Part shown: in pieces, positions 1 to 6,035 of the stretch
Layout: each line of letters opens with the position of its first letter
How positions within the stretch are numbered: position 1 is the first letter of the stretch
Assembly (NCBI GenBank): GCA_030145945.1
Contig: JASLDK010000127.1
Location: 1 to 8,739 of the forward strand
Length of the DNA: 8,739 nucleotides
DNA from: Nocardioides sp.
GTDB taxonomy: Bacteria > Actinomycetota > Actinomycetes > Propionibacteriales > Nocardioidaceae
Direction of reading: 5' to 3'
Notes under the pieces: model-generated
The model's database searches: none
Told to the model about the DNA's origin: nothing
Seen by the model: only the letters and a program-made list of their open reading frames with translations
Translations under genes and position numbers: made by a program

Positions 1-1138
1 CCCGACGCGATCGCGCCGCGGGCCGCCGCACTGCTCCATCGGCGTCGACCCCGAGGAGATTCTGCGCGAACTCCTCCGCGGTGGCAGGTTGGACGTCGGA
101 GGATCGAGTACGGTCCGGCGGCCAAGCCAGCACCTCGCCGATTGCGCGCCCCAGGCTGTCCGCGTCGAGCTCGGTCGCGAGTCCGCCGTCGGTGGCAGCG
201 ATCTCACGGGCGCGCACCAGCGACCCGGCAGTCACGACCGGAACGCCTGCCGCCAACGCCTTACCCATGATCCCGCTCGGCCCATTGTTCGTCAGCGCCA
301 GCGGGACCACGTCCGCGGCAGCGACATACTTGTCCAGCTCGTCGTTGCCCAAGAAGCCATCGCGAACGATGACCCGGCCCAACTCGCTCGGCGGCACCGA
401 GGCCACCCACTCGCGGACCTCAGGACGCAACCCGCCCGCCAGCACCAGATCGGCCTCGATCCGATGCCGTTGCAGTGCCTCCCAGATCAGCGGCGCGTTC
501 TTGCGTTCGCCAACGACGCCGAAGATGCCGACCAGCCGGCGCTCCGGTGGGAGGCCCAGCTCCTCGCGGATCCGGCGCCGGTCGCGAGAATGAGCGGTGC
601 AGATATCGGGGTCGCGGGTGCGAGTCACGATCCATCCCACGCTGCGATCGTCGCGGCCGGCGAAGCCCGCGACGTGGTGCAGCGTTCCGGTCGCCTGCGC
701 TGCAACAGCGAGCATCGCCTTCGGCACTCGCAACCGCCAGCCCACCCAGTCGGTGGGCCTGAGCTTGGCCGGATAACGCGTGAGCATGAACACGACACGC
801 GGCCGCCGGACACCGCGGAACGCACGGGGCGCAGCGAACCACCAGCGCTTGAGCGCCTGGTCGGCATCCATCAGCACGACGGTCGCGACCTCGGCGCGGC
901 GACACACTGCAGCGACCTGTTCGGCGATCTCTCGCGTGGGCGGCAATTGCGATCCGAAGGGCGTCTCGACCGTGAGGTCGACACCGCCGAGGTAGACGTC
1001 AAACGCGTCGACCTCCGGCGCGCCCCTCGACGTGAGCAGCACGACATCGCTGGAGCGACTGGCGAGTGCGGCGACATGAGCGACTGCCTGGAACCGGTGG
1101 CCCCCGGGGTCCGGCTCTACGATGACGGTGACAGGCAC
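1..1138 (-). CDS. Glycosyltransferase, GT-B fold (GT4-like), C-terminus outside the window
   Basis: This gene reads leftward from a GTG at 1138 and stays open for 379 codons to the window edge, so its end is not seen. A strong ribosome binding site with two overlapping AGGAGG copies lies 5-8 bases before the GTG, which fixes the start. The N-terminal half opens with a short beta strand and a glycine-containing loop (VTVIVEPDPGGH, residues 3-14), as in GT-B enzymes. The C-terminal half begins at LVGIFGVVGERKN (202-214), the usual position of the donor-binding domain, and ends in a GPSGIMGKALAAGVPVV segment (286-302) matching the GT4 donor loop. The second glutamate of the EX7E motif is replaced by K293 and the first position by N285, so donor binding may be atypical. 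It is probably a cytoplasmic or membrane-associated enzyme moving a sugar from a nucleotide donor to a growing glycan. Donor and acceptor cannot be named. It diverges from the FkbM methyltransferase gene at 1208. Confidence 0.82.
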   Translation of the reverse strand, partial: MPVTVIVEPDPGGHRFQAVAHVAALASRSSDVVLLTSRGAPEVDAFDVYLGGVDLTVETPFGSQLPPTREIAEQVAAVCRRAEVATVVLMDADQALKRWWFAAPRAFRGVRRPRVVFMLTRYPAKLRPTDWVGWRLRVPKAMLAVAAQATGTLHHVAGFAGRDDRSVGWIVTRTRDPDICTAHSRDRRRIREELGLPPERRLVGIFGVVGERKNAPLIWEALQRHRIEADLVLAGGLRPEVREWVASVPPSELGRVIVRDGFLGNDELDKYVAAADVVPLALTNNGPSGIMGKALAAGVPVVTAGSLVRAREIAATDGGLATELDADSLGRAIGEVLAWPPDRTRSSDVQPATAEEFAQNLLGVDADGAVRRPAARSRR

Positions 1139-1143
1139 GCGGC

Positions 1144-1152
1144 CCTCCTCCT
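1144..1152 (-). promoter_or_regulatory. Ribosome binding site deciding the GTG start at 1138
   Basis: On the minus strand the sequence AGGAGGAGG precedes the GTG at 1138, giving spacings of 5 or 8 bases depending on the register. It is the strongest Shine-Dalgarno site in the window and the main reason for choosing this start. Confidence 0.75.
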
Positions 1153-1170
1153 GCCCGACGGTGGGACAGG

Positions 1171-1180
1171 ACGTTATCGT
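1171..1180. promoter_or_regulatory. Possible overlapping divergent -10 boxes
   Basis: The ten bases ACGTTATCGT hold a TANNNT hexamer on each strand: TATCGT (1175-1180) for the plus-strand methyltransferase and TAACGT (1176-1171) for the minus-strand glycosyltransferase. Each would start a short leader of roughly 20-27 bases carrying the Shine-Dalgarno site of its gene. No convincing -35 box is seen for either. They lie in the only gap (1139-1207) between two divergent genes, so some promoter must be near. The exact call is tentative. Confidence 0.28.
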
Positions 1181-1207
1181 GCAGCTTGCTCCGACCGAAA
1201 GGCGGCC

Positions 1208-1924
1208 ATGTCCGGCCTGACCACCATCGCTCTGAAGGCGCTCGCGCGCCGCGGATTCGTCGTACAACGACACCCGGCCGCCCGCAGGCAACGGCTGCTC
1301 GACCGCCACGGGGTTGACGTGGTCCTCGACGTGGGCGCCGCTCGTGGAGGCCATGCCCGCGAGCTGCGCGACTTCGGTTACCGCGGTCGGATCGTCTCGT
1401 TCGAACCACTGTCGGCGGCCTATTCCGACCTGGCTCGCGCTGCCGCGGACGACCCCGACTGGACCACCGTGAATGTTGCGATGGGAGCCACCGCGGGACC
1501 CCAGCAGATCAACATCGCCACCAACTCCGACTCCAGTTCCCTGCTCCCGTTGGGCGCTCTGCATGTCGCGGCCGCTCCGCACGTCGGCTACACCGACACC
1601 GAGCAGATCGATGTGGTCCGACTGGACGACGTGGCAGGCGAGCACCTCGCCGGGGCCAGGCGCCCCTTCCTCAAGCTCGACGTCCAGGGCTTCGAACGGG
1701 AGGTGCTGACGGGTGGCGCTGACACCATCCCCCGCCTGACGGGACTCCAACTCGAGCTCTCCTTCGTGTCGCTGTACGACGGCGGGATACTCGCGGACGA
1801 GGCCATCTCCTTCCTCTACGACGCAGGCTTTCGGCTGGTCTCCTTCGCGCAGGGCTTCACCGGCCCCGGCGGAGACGTGCTACAGGTCGACGGCGTCTTC
1901 TTCCGCACGACTGAGCAGCGCTAG
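1208..1924 (+). CDS. FkbM-family SAM-dependent methyltransferase
   Basis: A 238-residue protein of the FkbM family, which usually O-methylates sugars or other small hydroxylated groups using S-adenosylmethionine. The SAM-binding motif I is VVLDVGAARGGHA (38-50), followed by the acidic end of strand 2 in IVSFEP (62-67, E66). The family's diagnostic motif FLKLDVQGFE (154-163) is complete. The N-terminus (about 1-25) is a basic amphipathic stretch, common in this family. I chose the ATG at 1208 because GAAAGG stands 5 bases before it and the protein then has typical FkbM length. The frame is also open far upstream, but that part lies opposite the glycosyltransferase and is spurious. The next gene starts 7 bases after the stop, so the two probably form an operon. 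Likely role: methylation of a sugar in the surface glycan made by this locus. The substrate is inferred from context. Confidence 0.88.
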   Translation: MSGLTTIALKALARRGFVVQRHPAARRQRLLDRHGVDVVLDVGAARGGHARELRDFGYRGRIVSFEPLSAAYSDLARAAADDPDWTTVNVAMGATAGPQQINIATNSDSSSLLPLGALHVAAAPHVGYTDTEQIDVVRLDDVAGEHLAGARRPFLKLDVQGFEREVLTGGADTIPRLTGLQLELSFVSLYDGGILADEAISFLYDAGFRLVSFAQGFTGPGGDVLQVDGVFFRTTEQR

Positions 1925-1931
1925 GGGCCTC

Positions 1932-3005
1932 ATGCGTATCGCGATGCTGATGACCGGACTGCCCTCCGGCTACCAGGAGGCCGGGTTCGCGGAACTCGGC
2001 GAGCTCGGCGACGACGTGCTGGTCGTCCACCCGCCCACCTTGGCCTACGCCGAGTTCAAGGCCCCCGCCACCCATCCCCGGGTCCGGCGCTGGGTGTGGC
2101 AGGACGAGATGCCGAGCGAGGCCACGCTCGGGCCGGTGCTGGAGGAGTTCGCCCCCGACGTCATCATCATGACGTCCTGGCACGGCAAGGGCTACCGGGC
2201 GATCATGCGAACTTGGCGTGACCGCGCTCTGCGGGTGATGTTCTGCAGCAACTTCTGGCGGGGGACCGCCAAGCAGTACGCCGGCCTGGCCGTTCACCGG
2301 TTCTACGTGGGCCCCCTCTTCGACTGCGTCTGGGTGCCGAGCGAGCGAGCGGAGATCTTCGCGAAGCGGCTCGGCTTCGCCGGACGCGACATCATCCGGG
2401 GCGCCAACGCCGGCGACACCCGGGCATTCGACCGCGGCCCGCGATCCGGGGCGGAGCTCGCCGAGCGGCGACAGTTCTTGTTCGTTGGTCGACTGATCTG
2501 GCACAAGGCACCGGACATGCTGGCCCGGGCCTATGCGGCGTACCGCGCCTCGGTCACCGATCCCTGGGATCTGGTTGTCGCCGGTGACGGACCGATGCGT
2601 CAGGACCTCGAGGACGTCGAGGGCGTGCGACTGCTCGGCTTCACCCAGCCGGGCGAGCTCGCGGACCTCATGCACTCATCGTCCAGCCTGGTGCTCCCCT
2701 CCCACGTCGAGTGGTACGGCGTTGTCATCCACGAGGCGGCGGCGGCCGGCCTGCCCCTGCTGTGCTCGGACGAGATCGGCGCCGCCCCGCATCTGCTGCA
2801 GGACGGCTTCAACGGCTGGACCTTCGCCGCGGGCGACCAGGACGAACTCACCGACGCACTCCGGCGGATGAGCGCCACGGCTCCCGAACGTCTGGCCACC
2901 ATGTCGGAGGGGAGTCGTGCGCTCAGCACCCGTCTCAACCCCGAAATCTGGGCGTTGAACCTGCATGAGCAGTTGGAGCGCCGGGCGGTCGCCGCCAGCG
3001 CCTGA
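1932..3005 (+). CDS. Glycosyltransferase family 4 (GT-B, retaining)
   Basis: A 357-residue two-domain GT4 enzyme. The N-terminal acceptor domain starts directly with a beta strand (MRIAMLMTGLPSGYQ). The C-terminal donor domain begins at FLFVGRLIWHKAPD (182-195), with the conserved GRL and K192, followed by VVAGDGP (215-221). The catalytic-side EX7E motif is complete in EWYGVVIHE (E260, E268), followed by AAAAGLPLLCSD. There is no signal peptide or clear membrane span, so it should act on the cytoplasmic face of the membrane. AGGGG sits 5 bases before the ATG at 1932. It follows the FkbM methyltransferase gene after 7 bases. Its stop lies 2 bases from the stop of the convergent gene 3008-4120, leaving no room for a terminator between them. 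The sugar transferred cannot be read from the sequence. Confidence 0.92.
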   Translation: MRIAMLMTGLPSGYQEAGFAELGELGDDVLVVHPPTLAYAEFKAPATHPRVRRWVWQDEMPSEATLGPVLEEFAPDVIIMTSWHGKGYRAIMRTWRDRALRVMFCSNFWRGTAKQYAGLAVHRFYVGPLFDCVWVPSERAEIFAKRLGFAGRDIIRGANAGDTRAFDRGPRSGAELAERRQFLFVGRLIWHKAPDMLARAYAAYRASVTDPWDLVVAGDGPMRQDLEDVEGVRLLGFTQPGELADLMHSSSSLVLPSHVEWYGVVIHEAAAAGLPLLCSDEIGAAPHLLQDGFNGWTFAAGDQDELTDALRRMSATAPERLATMSEGSRALSTRLNPEIWALNLHEQLERRAVAASA

Positions 3006-3007
3006 CC

Positions 3008-4120
3008 TCACCGAGGTGCGACCAGCGAGTCGATGAGGTCGTCCCACACCTGCTTCGCCCCGCCGCGGCGGTCGAGGAAAGCCTGTCGGATCCTGTCCCG
3101 ATTCGGCTCAGGTCCCAGGCGGACCGCGACGTCCAGCGCGGCATCCACGAACGAACCGTCGACCGATACGACGGTGCCTGAAGACCCGACGGTCTCGGCG
3201 ACGCAGCCCACGTCGAAGGCGACGGCCGGCACGCCGTTGCGCGCGGCCTCGAGGATCACCATCCCCTCCGTCTCCAGGGAGTAGGTGCTGGGAAAGAGGA
3301 ACAGGTCGAGCCCGCGATAGAAGTCGTCAACCTCCTCGACCGGCACCGGCCCGACCCACTCGACCCGGTCGCCCAGGTCGGCGCGGGCTGTCTCGATGGC
3401 GGGTCGAACGACGGCGTCGGCGGGGCCAGCGAGCCGGAGCACGAGTGACATCCCACGGTCCAGACCCCGGCGCAGCACTTCGATGGCCTCGAGCGCTCCC
3501 TTCTCCACGGTGAGGTTGCTCAGCAGGCCGAGCACGACCTCATCCTCGACGGTGCGCGGCCGGGCGCCCACTGGTCGTCCCTCGTGCATGTGGGCGGCGT
3601 TCGAGCACACCATCACCTTCACGTCGGCGCAGAAGCCGTCTCGGAGCAGCGAAGCCATCGCGTTGCCCTGCACGACGTGGACCAGCTTGCTGCCGCCGAT
3701 CCGAACGACGAGTCGCATCGGCAACGATCGTTGGACGAGTGGGGCGAAGTTGTGGTGATGGAACGTGGTCGGCATTCGGACCGCACGCGCCACAGCAACA
3801 GCGGCCACCTGGAACCACAGCATCTCGCCTCCGGCGCCGGCGATGTAGAGGCGGCGGCGACCCGGCCGGCGCAAGAGGCTCAGCAGGCCCACGACGAGGA
3901 TGCCGAGCCGTCGGAGCAGCGGACGGTCGTTGGTGTCGATGATCCGTAGCTCGGCTCCACGCTCCCGCACAGCGTCGACCAGGCGTCCGGTCACCACCGC
4001 GGCACCGTGCACCGGAGGAGGGATCGGGCCGATCACGACCAACCGAGCGCAGCGCGGGCCTCGCTCAACCAGATCAGAGCCCTCTTGCCCGGTCATGTCC
4101 ATGATCGGTGCGCGCTTCAC
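3008..4120 (-). CDS. Glycosyltransferase family 4
   Basis: A 370-residue GT4 enzyme read leftward from a GTG at 4120. The N-terminal domain carries LVVIGPIPPPVHGAAVVT (27-44), a proline-rich loop before HG seen in many bacterial GT4 enzymes of polysaccharide clusters. A hydrophobic stretch at about 72-83 may contact the membrane. The donor domain starts at VVLGLLSNLTVEKGA (195-209, K207). The EX7E motif is intact in ETEGMVILE (E283, E291), followed by AARNGVPAV. In-frame ATGs at 4102 and 4096 are alternative starts. I prefer the GTG because a TAGGCT box (4133-4128) stands 7 bases before it, as expected for a leaderless transcript, and no Shine-Dalgarno site is obvious at any choice. It is divergent from the lipoprotein gene at 4180. 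Its substrate is unknown. Confidence 0.9.
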   Translation of the reverse strand: MKRAPIMDMTGQEGSDLVERGPRCARLVVIGPIPPPVHGAAVVTGRLVDAVRERGAELRIIDTNDRPLLRRLGILVVGLLSLLRRPGRRRLYIAGAGGEMLWFQVAAVAVARAVRMPTTFHHHNFAPLVQRSLPMRLVVRIGGSKLVHVVQGNAMASLLRDGFCADVKVMVCSNAAHMHEGRPVGARPRTVEDEVVLGLLSNLTVEKGALEAIEVLRRGLDRGMSLVLRLAGPADAVVRPAIETARADLGDRVEWVGPVPVEEVDDFYRGLDLFLFPSTYSLETEGMVILEAARNGVPAVAFDVGCVAETVGSSGTVVSVDGSFVDAALDVAVRLGPEPNRDRIRQAFLDRRGGAKQVWDDLIDSLVAPR

Positions 4121-4127
4121 GCGACGA

Positions 4128-4133
4128 AGCCTA
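4128..4133 (-). promoter_or_regulatory. Predicted leaderless -10 box TAGGCT for the gene starting at 4120
   Basis: On the minus strand TAGGCT is followed after 7 bases by the GTG start at 4120. A -10 hexamer at this distance would place the first transcribed base at or next to the start codon. No Shine-Dalgarno sequence is present. The same hexamer stands in nearly the same position before the ATG at 5138. No good -35 box is seen. Confidence 0.45.
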
Positions 4134-4134
4134 C

Positions 4135-4176
4135 GGTGGATGGATTCCGGCGATGACCCGACTCGTATGATCCACC
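4135..4176. repeat. Inverted repeat GGTGGAT / ATCCACC between divergent genes, possible operator
   Basis: Arms of 7 bases at 4135-4141 and 4170-4176 are perfect reverse complements, separated by 28 bases. The right arm overlaps the last two bases of the predicted TATGAT -10 box of the plus-strand gene. The left arm lies just upstream of the TAGGCT box of the minus-strand gene. The symmetry within a 59-base divergent gap would suit a regulator controlling both genes, but arms this short could arise by chance. Confidence 0.3.
4166..4171 (+). promoter_or_regulatory. Predicted leaderless -10 box TATGAT for the gene starting at 4180
   Basis: TATGAT matches the TATAAT consensus at five of six positions and ends 8 bases before the ATG at 4180. 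Transcription would begin at or within a couple of bases of the start codon. The 8 bases between (CCACCAGC) hold no Shine-Dalgarno site, which fits a leaderless mRNA. The -35 region is poor. Confidence 0.5.
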
Positions 4177-4179
4177 AGC

Positions 4180-5091
4180 ATGGGATCGCGGCGCTTCTCC
4201 TCTGCCGGCGTCTCGCTGTGCGCCCTGCTCACCGCGAGCGCCCTGTCGCTGTCCGCGTGCGGAGGCCCCGAGAAGGCCGCCCCCGACACGGGAAGCAACA
4301 GGGCGCACGCCATCGGCGCCGGCGATCGCTATGTCGCGATCGGCGATTCCTACACGGCGGCCTATCGCACCGGTGAGACCGATCCCCGCTCCGGCGCATG
4401 CTTCCGCTCCTTGGCCAACTATCCACACCAGGTTGCCGAGAAGCTCGGCCTCGACCTCGAGGACGTCAGTTGCGGGGGCGCGACGACGCATGACGCGCTC
4501 TCCCCACAGCGTTTGGTTGACGGAACGGAGGCGCCAGCCCAGATCGAGGCCGTCACCAAGGACACCGATCTGGTGACCATCAGTCTCGGCGCCAATGACA
4601 TCGATCTCTACGGCGCTGTCATCGGCTCCTGTGTCACCCTGGCGACGAGCCAGCCGACCGGCTCTCCCTGCGCCGATCTGGCGGCGGGAGCCCCGGAGGC
4701 TGCCCAGCGCAAGCTCGATGCCCTCAACGACACCCTGGTCAGCACCGTTCGTGCTGTGGAAGCCAAGGCTCCGAAGACCAGGGTGATCCTGGTCGGCTAT
4801 CCCCAGGTGTTCCCCCCACGACTGCCCTGCGCATCGGTACCGATCGCGACCGGGGACGTCGCCTTCGCATTCCGGGCGGCCCATGCGGTCACCAACGAAA
4901 TCCGATCAGTCGCCGCCGACCTCAAGATCGAGTACGTCGACGCCTGGAATGCCACGGAAGGGCATGACATCTGCTCCGACTCGCCTTGGATCGCGGGCGC
5001 GAAGCCGAACCGCGATGACGCCGTCGCCTATCACCCCTACCCCGAAGAGCAGCGCGCCGTCGCCGACCTGATCGTGTCGATGCTCGATTGA
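4180..5091 (+). CDS. SGNH/GDSL-family hydrolase, predicted lipoprotein
   Basis: A 303-residue exported protein. The N-terminus has basic residues, a hydrophobic core and a lipobox LSAC (24-27), predicting lipid attachment at C27 and anchoring on the outer face of the cell membrane. SGNH block I is AIGDSYTA (53-60) with nucleophile S57. Block II glycine lies in VSCGGATT (96-103). Block III is SLGAND (135-140) with oxyanion residue N139. The catalytic histidine is H285 in AYHPYPEE. The usual Asp three residues before His is absent; D280 lies five before. Six cysteines (73, 98, 151, 164, 217, 265) fit three disulfides, as in secreted actinobacterial SGNH lipases. Likely reaction: hydrolysis of an ester, for example an acyl group on a surface glycan or a lipid. 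The glycan substrate is inferred only from the neighbours. It is paralogous to the gene at 6036. Confidence 0.9.
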   Translation: MGSRRFSSAGVSLCALLTASALSLSACGGPEKAAPDTGSNRAHAIGAGDRYVAIGDSYTAAYRTGETDPRSGACFRSLANYPHQVAEKLGLDLEDVSCGGATTHDALSPQRLVDGTEAPAQIEAVTKDTDLVTISLGANDIDLYGAVIGSCVTLATSQPTGSPCADLAAGAPEAAQRKLDALNDTLVSTVRAVEAKAPKTRVILVGYPQVFPPRLPCASVPIATGDVAFAFRAAHAVTNEIRSVAADLKIEYVDAWNATEGHDICSDSPWIAGAKPNRDDAVAYHPYPEEQRAVADLIVSMLD

Positions 5092-5123
5092 GCGTTTGCT
5101 CCACCAGCGGGACAGCGATGCCC

Positions 5124-5129
5124 TAGGCT
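5124..5129 (+). promoter_or_regulatory. Predicted leaderless -10 box TAGGCT for the gene starting at 5138
   Basis: TAGGCT lies in the 46-base gap after the first lipoprotein gene and ends 8 bases before the ATG at 5138. The bases between are CCCGACCC, with no Shine-Dalgarno site. This favours the ATG at 5138 over an in-frame TTG at 5096 and suggests separate transcription from the gene upstream. Confidence 0.5.
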
Positions 5130-5137
5130 CCCGACCC

Positions 5138-6031
5138 ATGTCCGACGTCAAGCAGTGTCCCGCCTGCCGTTCGCAGCGGATCCAACGGATGCCCGTTTCG
5201 CGCGCCACCGGCAACACCATCGTGACCTGCTCGGTGTGCGGCATGTCCGCGCACGGCGAGTACGACGCAGCCCCGCCGATGGTGGTTGACGAGGAGGAGT
5301 TGACGCCGGAGGGCTACGCCGCCTACGTCGCGGCACGACGCGAGGGCGGCCGCCCCGAGGTGTGGCGAGAGATGCTCGAGGAGAGCCTCGGTCTGCTCGG
5401 AACCCGCGAGGGCACGCGTGTCTTCGACATCGGAGCCGGCGACGGGACGTTCTTGCAGTTGGCCCGCTCGGAGTTCGGCTGCGAAGTCTTCGGAAACGAG
5501 ACCTCGGCCGCCGCGGTCCACCTCGCGCAGGAGCGGCACGGCATCGCTCTCGAACTCGGCGACACGGGAACCTTGGGCCACCGGGACGAGTTCGACCTGG
5601 TGACGTTGTGGTGCGTCCTGGCGCACGTCCCCAATGGCGACCATCTGCTGACCGACGCGCTCACCATGCTTCGTCCCGGTGGCCGACTCGTCTTGCAGAC
5701 ACCGCACCGAACGCTCGCGGACCGAGCAGCTCTCGGCGCTGCCCGGGCGTCCAACGGTCGGGTGACGAAGGTGTCCGATCGCCGACTCCCGGTGCACCAC
5801 CACATCCTCCACACGCCCGCCAGCATCGAACTGCAGTTGACCCGCCTCGGATTCACCGACGTGGTCGCGACGCCCAAGGCCCGCTACAGCCTGTCGTCCG
5901 AGCTGTACCTCTACTTCGCGGGTCTGCGAGGTCGGCCGCTGAGGGCGGGCAGCAAGGTGCTCGACCTGTTCCTCGACCGCGGTCTGGCACCCCGGATCGT
6001 CCTCGACGTGACCGCGCGCAAGCCAGACTGA
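5138..6031 (+). CDS. SAM-dependent class I methyltransferase with N-terminal Cys4 zinc-ribbon-like module
   Basis: A 297-residue protein. The N-terminus has CPAC (C7, C10) and CSVC (C31, C34), a spacing typical of a zinc ribbon. The Rossmann-like methyltransferase domain follows: motif I VFDIGAGDGTFL (95-106), an acidic E121 after strand 2, a motif IV region FDLVTLWCVLAHVP (152-165), and LRPGGRLVLQTP (178-189). A histidine cluster HHH (220-222) lies in the likely active-site region. The combination of an N-terminal Cys-rich module with a Methyltransf_23-type domain occurs among sugar and small-molecule methyltransferases, including C-methyltransferases of deoxysugar pathways. The substrate here is unknown. 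The frame is also open from a TTG at 5096, but the leaderless promoter and the protein start MSDVKQCPAC favour 5138. It ends 4 bases before the second lipoprotein gene. Its placement between two paralogous SGNH lipoproteins suggests a shared pathway. Confidence 0.87.
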   Translation: MSDVKQCPACRSQRIQRMPVSRATGNTIVTCSVCGMSAHGEYDAAPPMVVDEEELTPEGYAAYVAARREGGRPEVWREMLEESLGLLGTREGTRVFDIGAGDGTFLQLARSEFGCEVFGNETSAAAVHLAQERHGIALELGDTGTLGHRDEFDLVTLWCVLAHVPNGDHLLTDALTMLRPGGRLVLQTPHRTLADRAALGAARASNGRVTKVSDRRLPVHHHILHTPASIELQLTRLGFTDVVATPKARYSLSSELYLYFAGLRGRPLRAGSKVLDLFLDRGLAPRIVLDVTARKPD

Positions 6032-6035
6032 CCAC

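Noticed and set aside
89..1207. Long plus-strand open frame of 611 codons from 89 to 1924
   Set aside because: Only its last 238 codons (from 1208) look like a protein, the FkbM methyltransferase. The upstream part lies opposite the minus-strand glycosyltransferase, has an Arg/His/Pro-rich composition, and shows no family motif.
1857..2675. Minus-strand open frame of 272 codons opposite the first GT4 gene
   Set aside because: Antisense shadow; the plus strand has an intact EX7E glycosyltransferase here.
4117..4884. Minus-strand open frame of 255 codons opposite the first SGNH lipoprotein
   Set aside because: Antisense to a gene with signal peptide, lipobox and all SGNH blocks.
5096..5137. 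TTG at 5096 as the start of the methyltransferase gene
   Set aside because: It has no ribosome binding site, the added 14 residues are unremarkable, and the TAGGCT box at 5124-5129 would then lie inside the gene.
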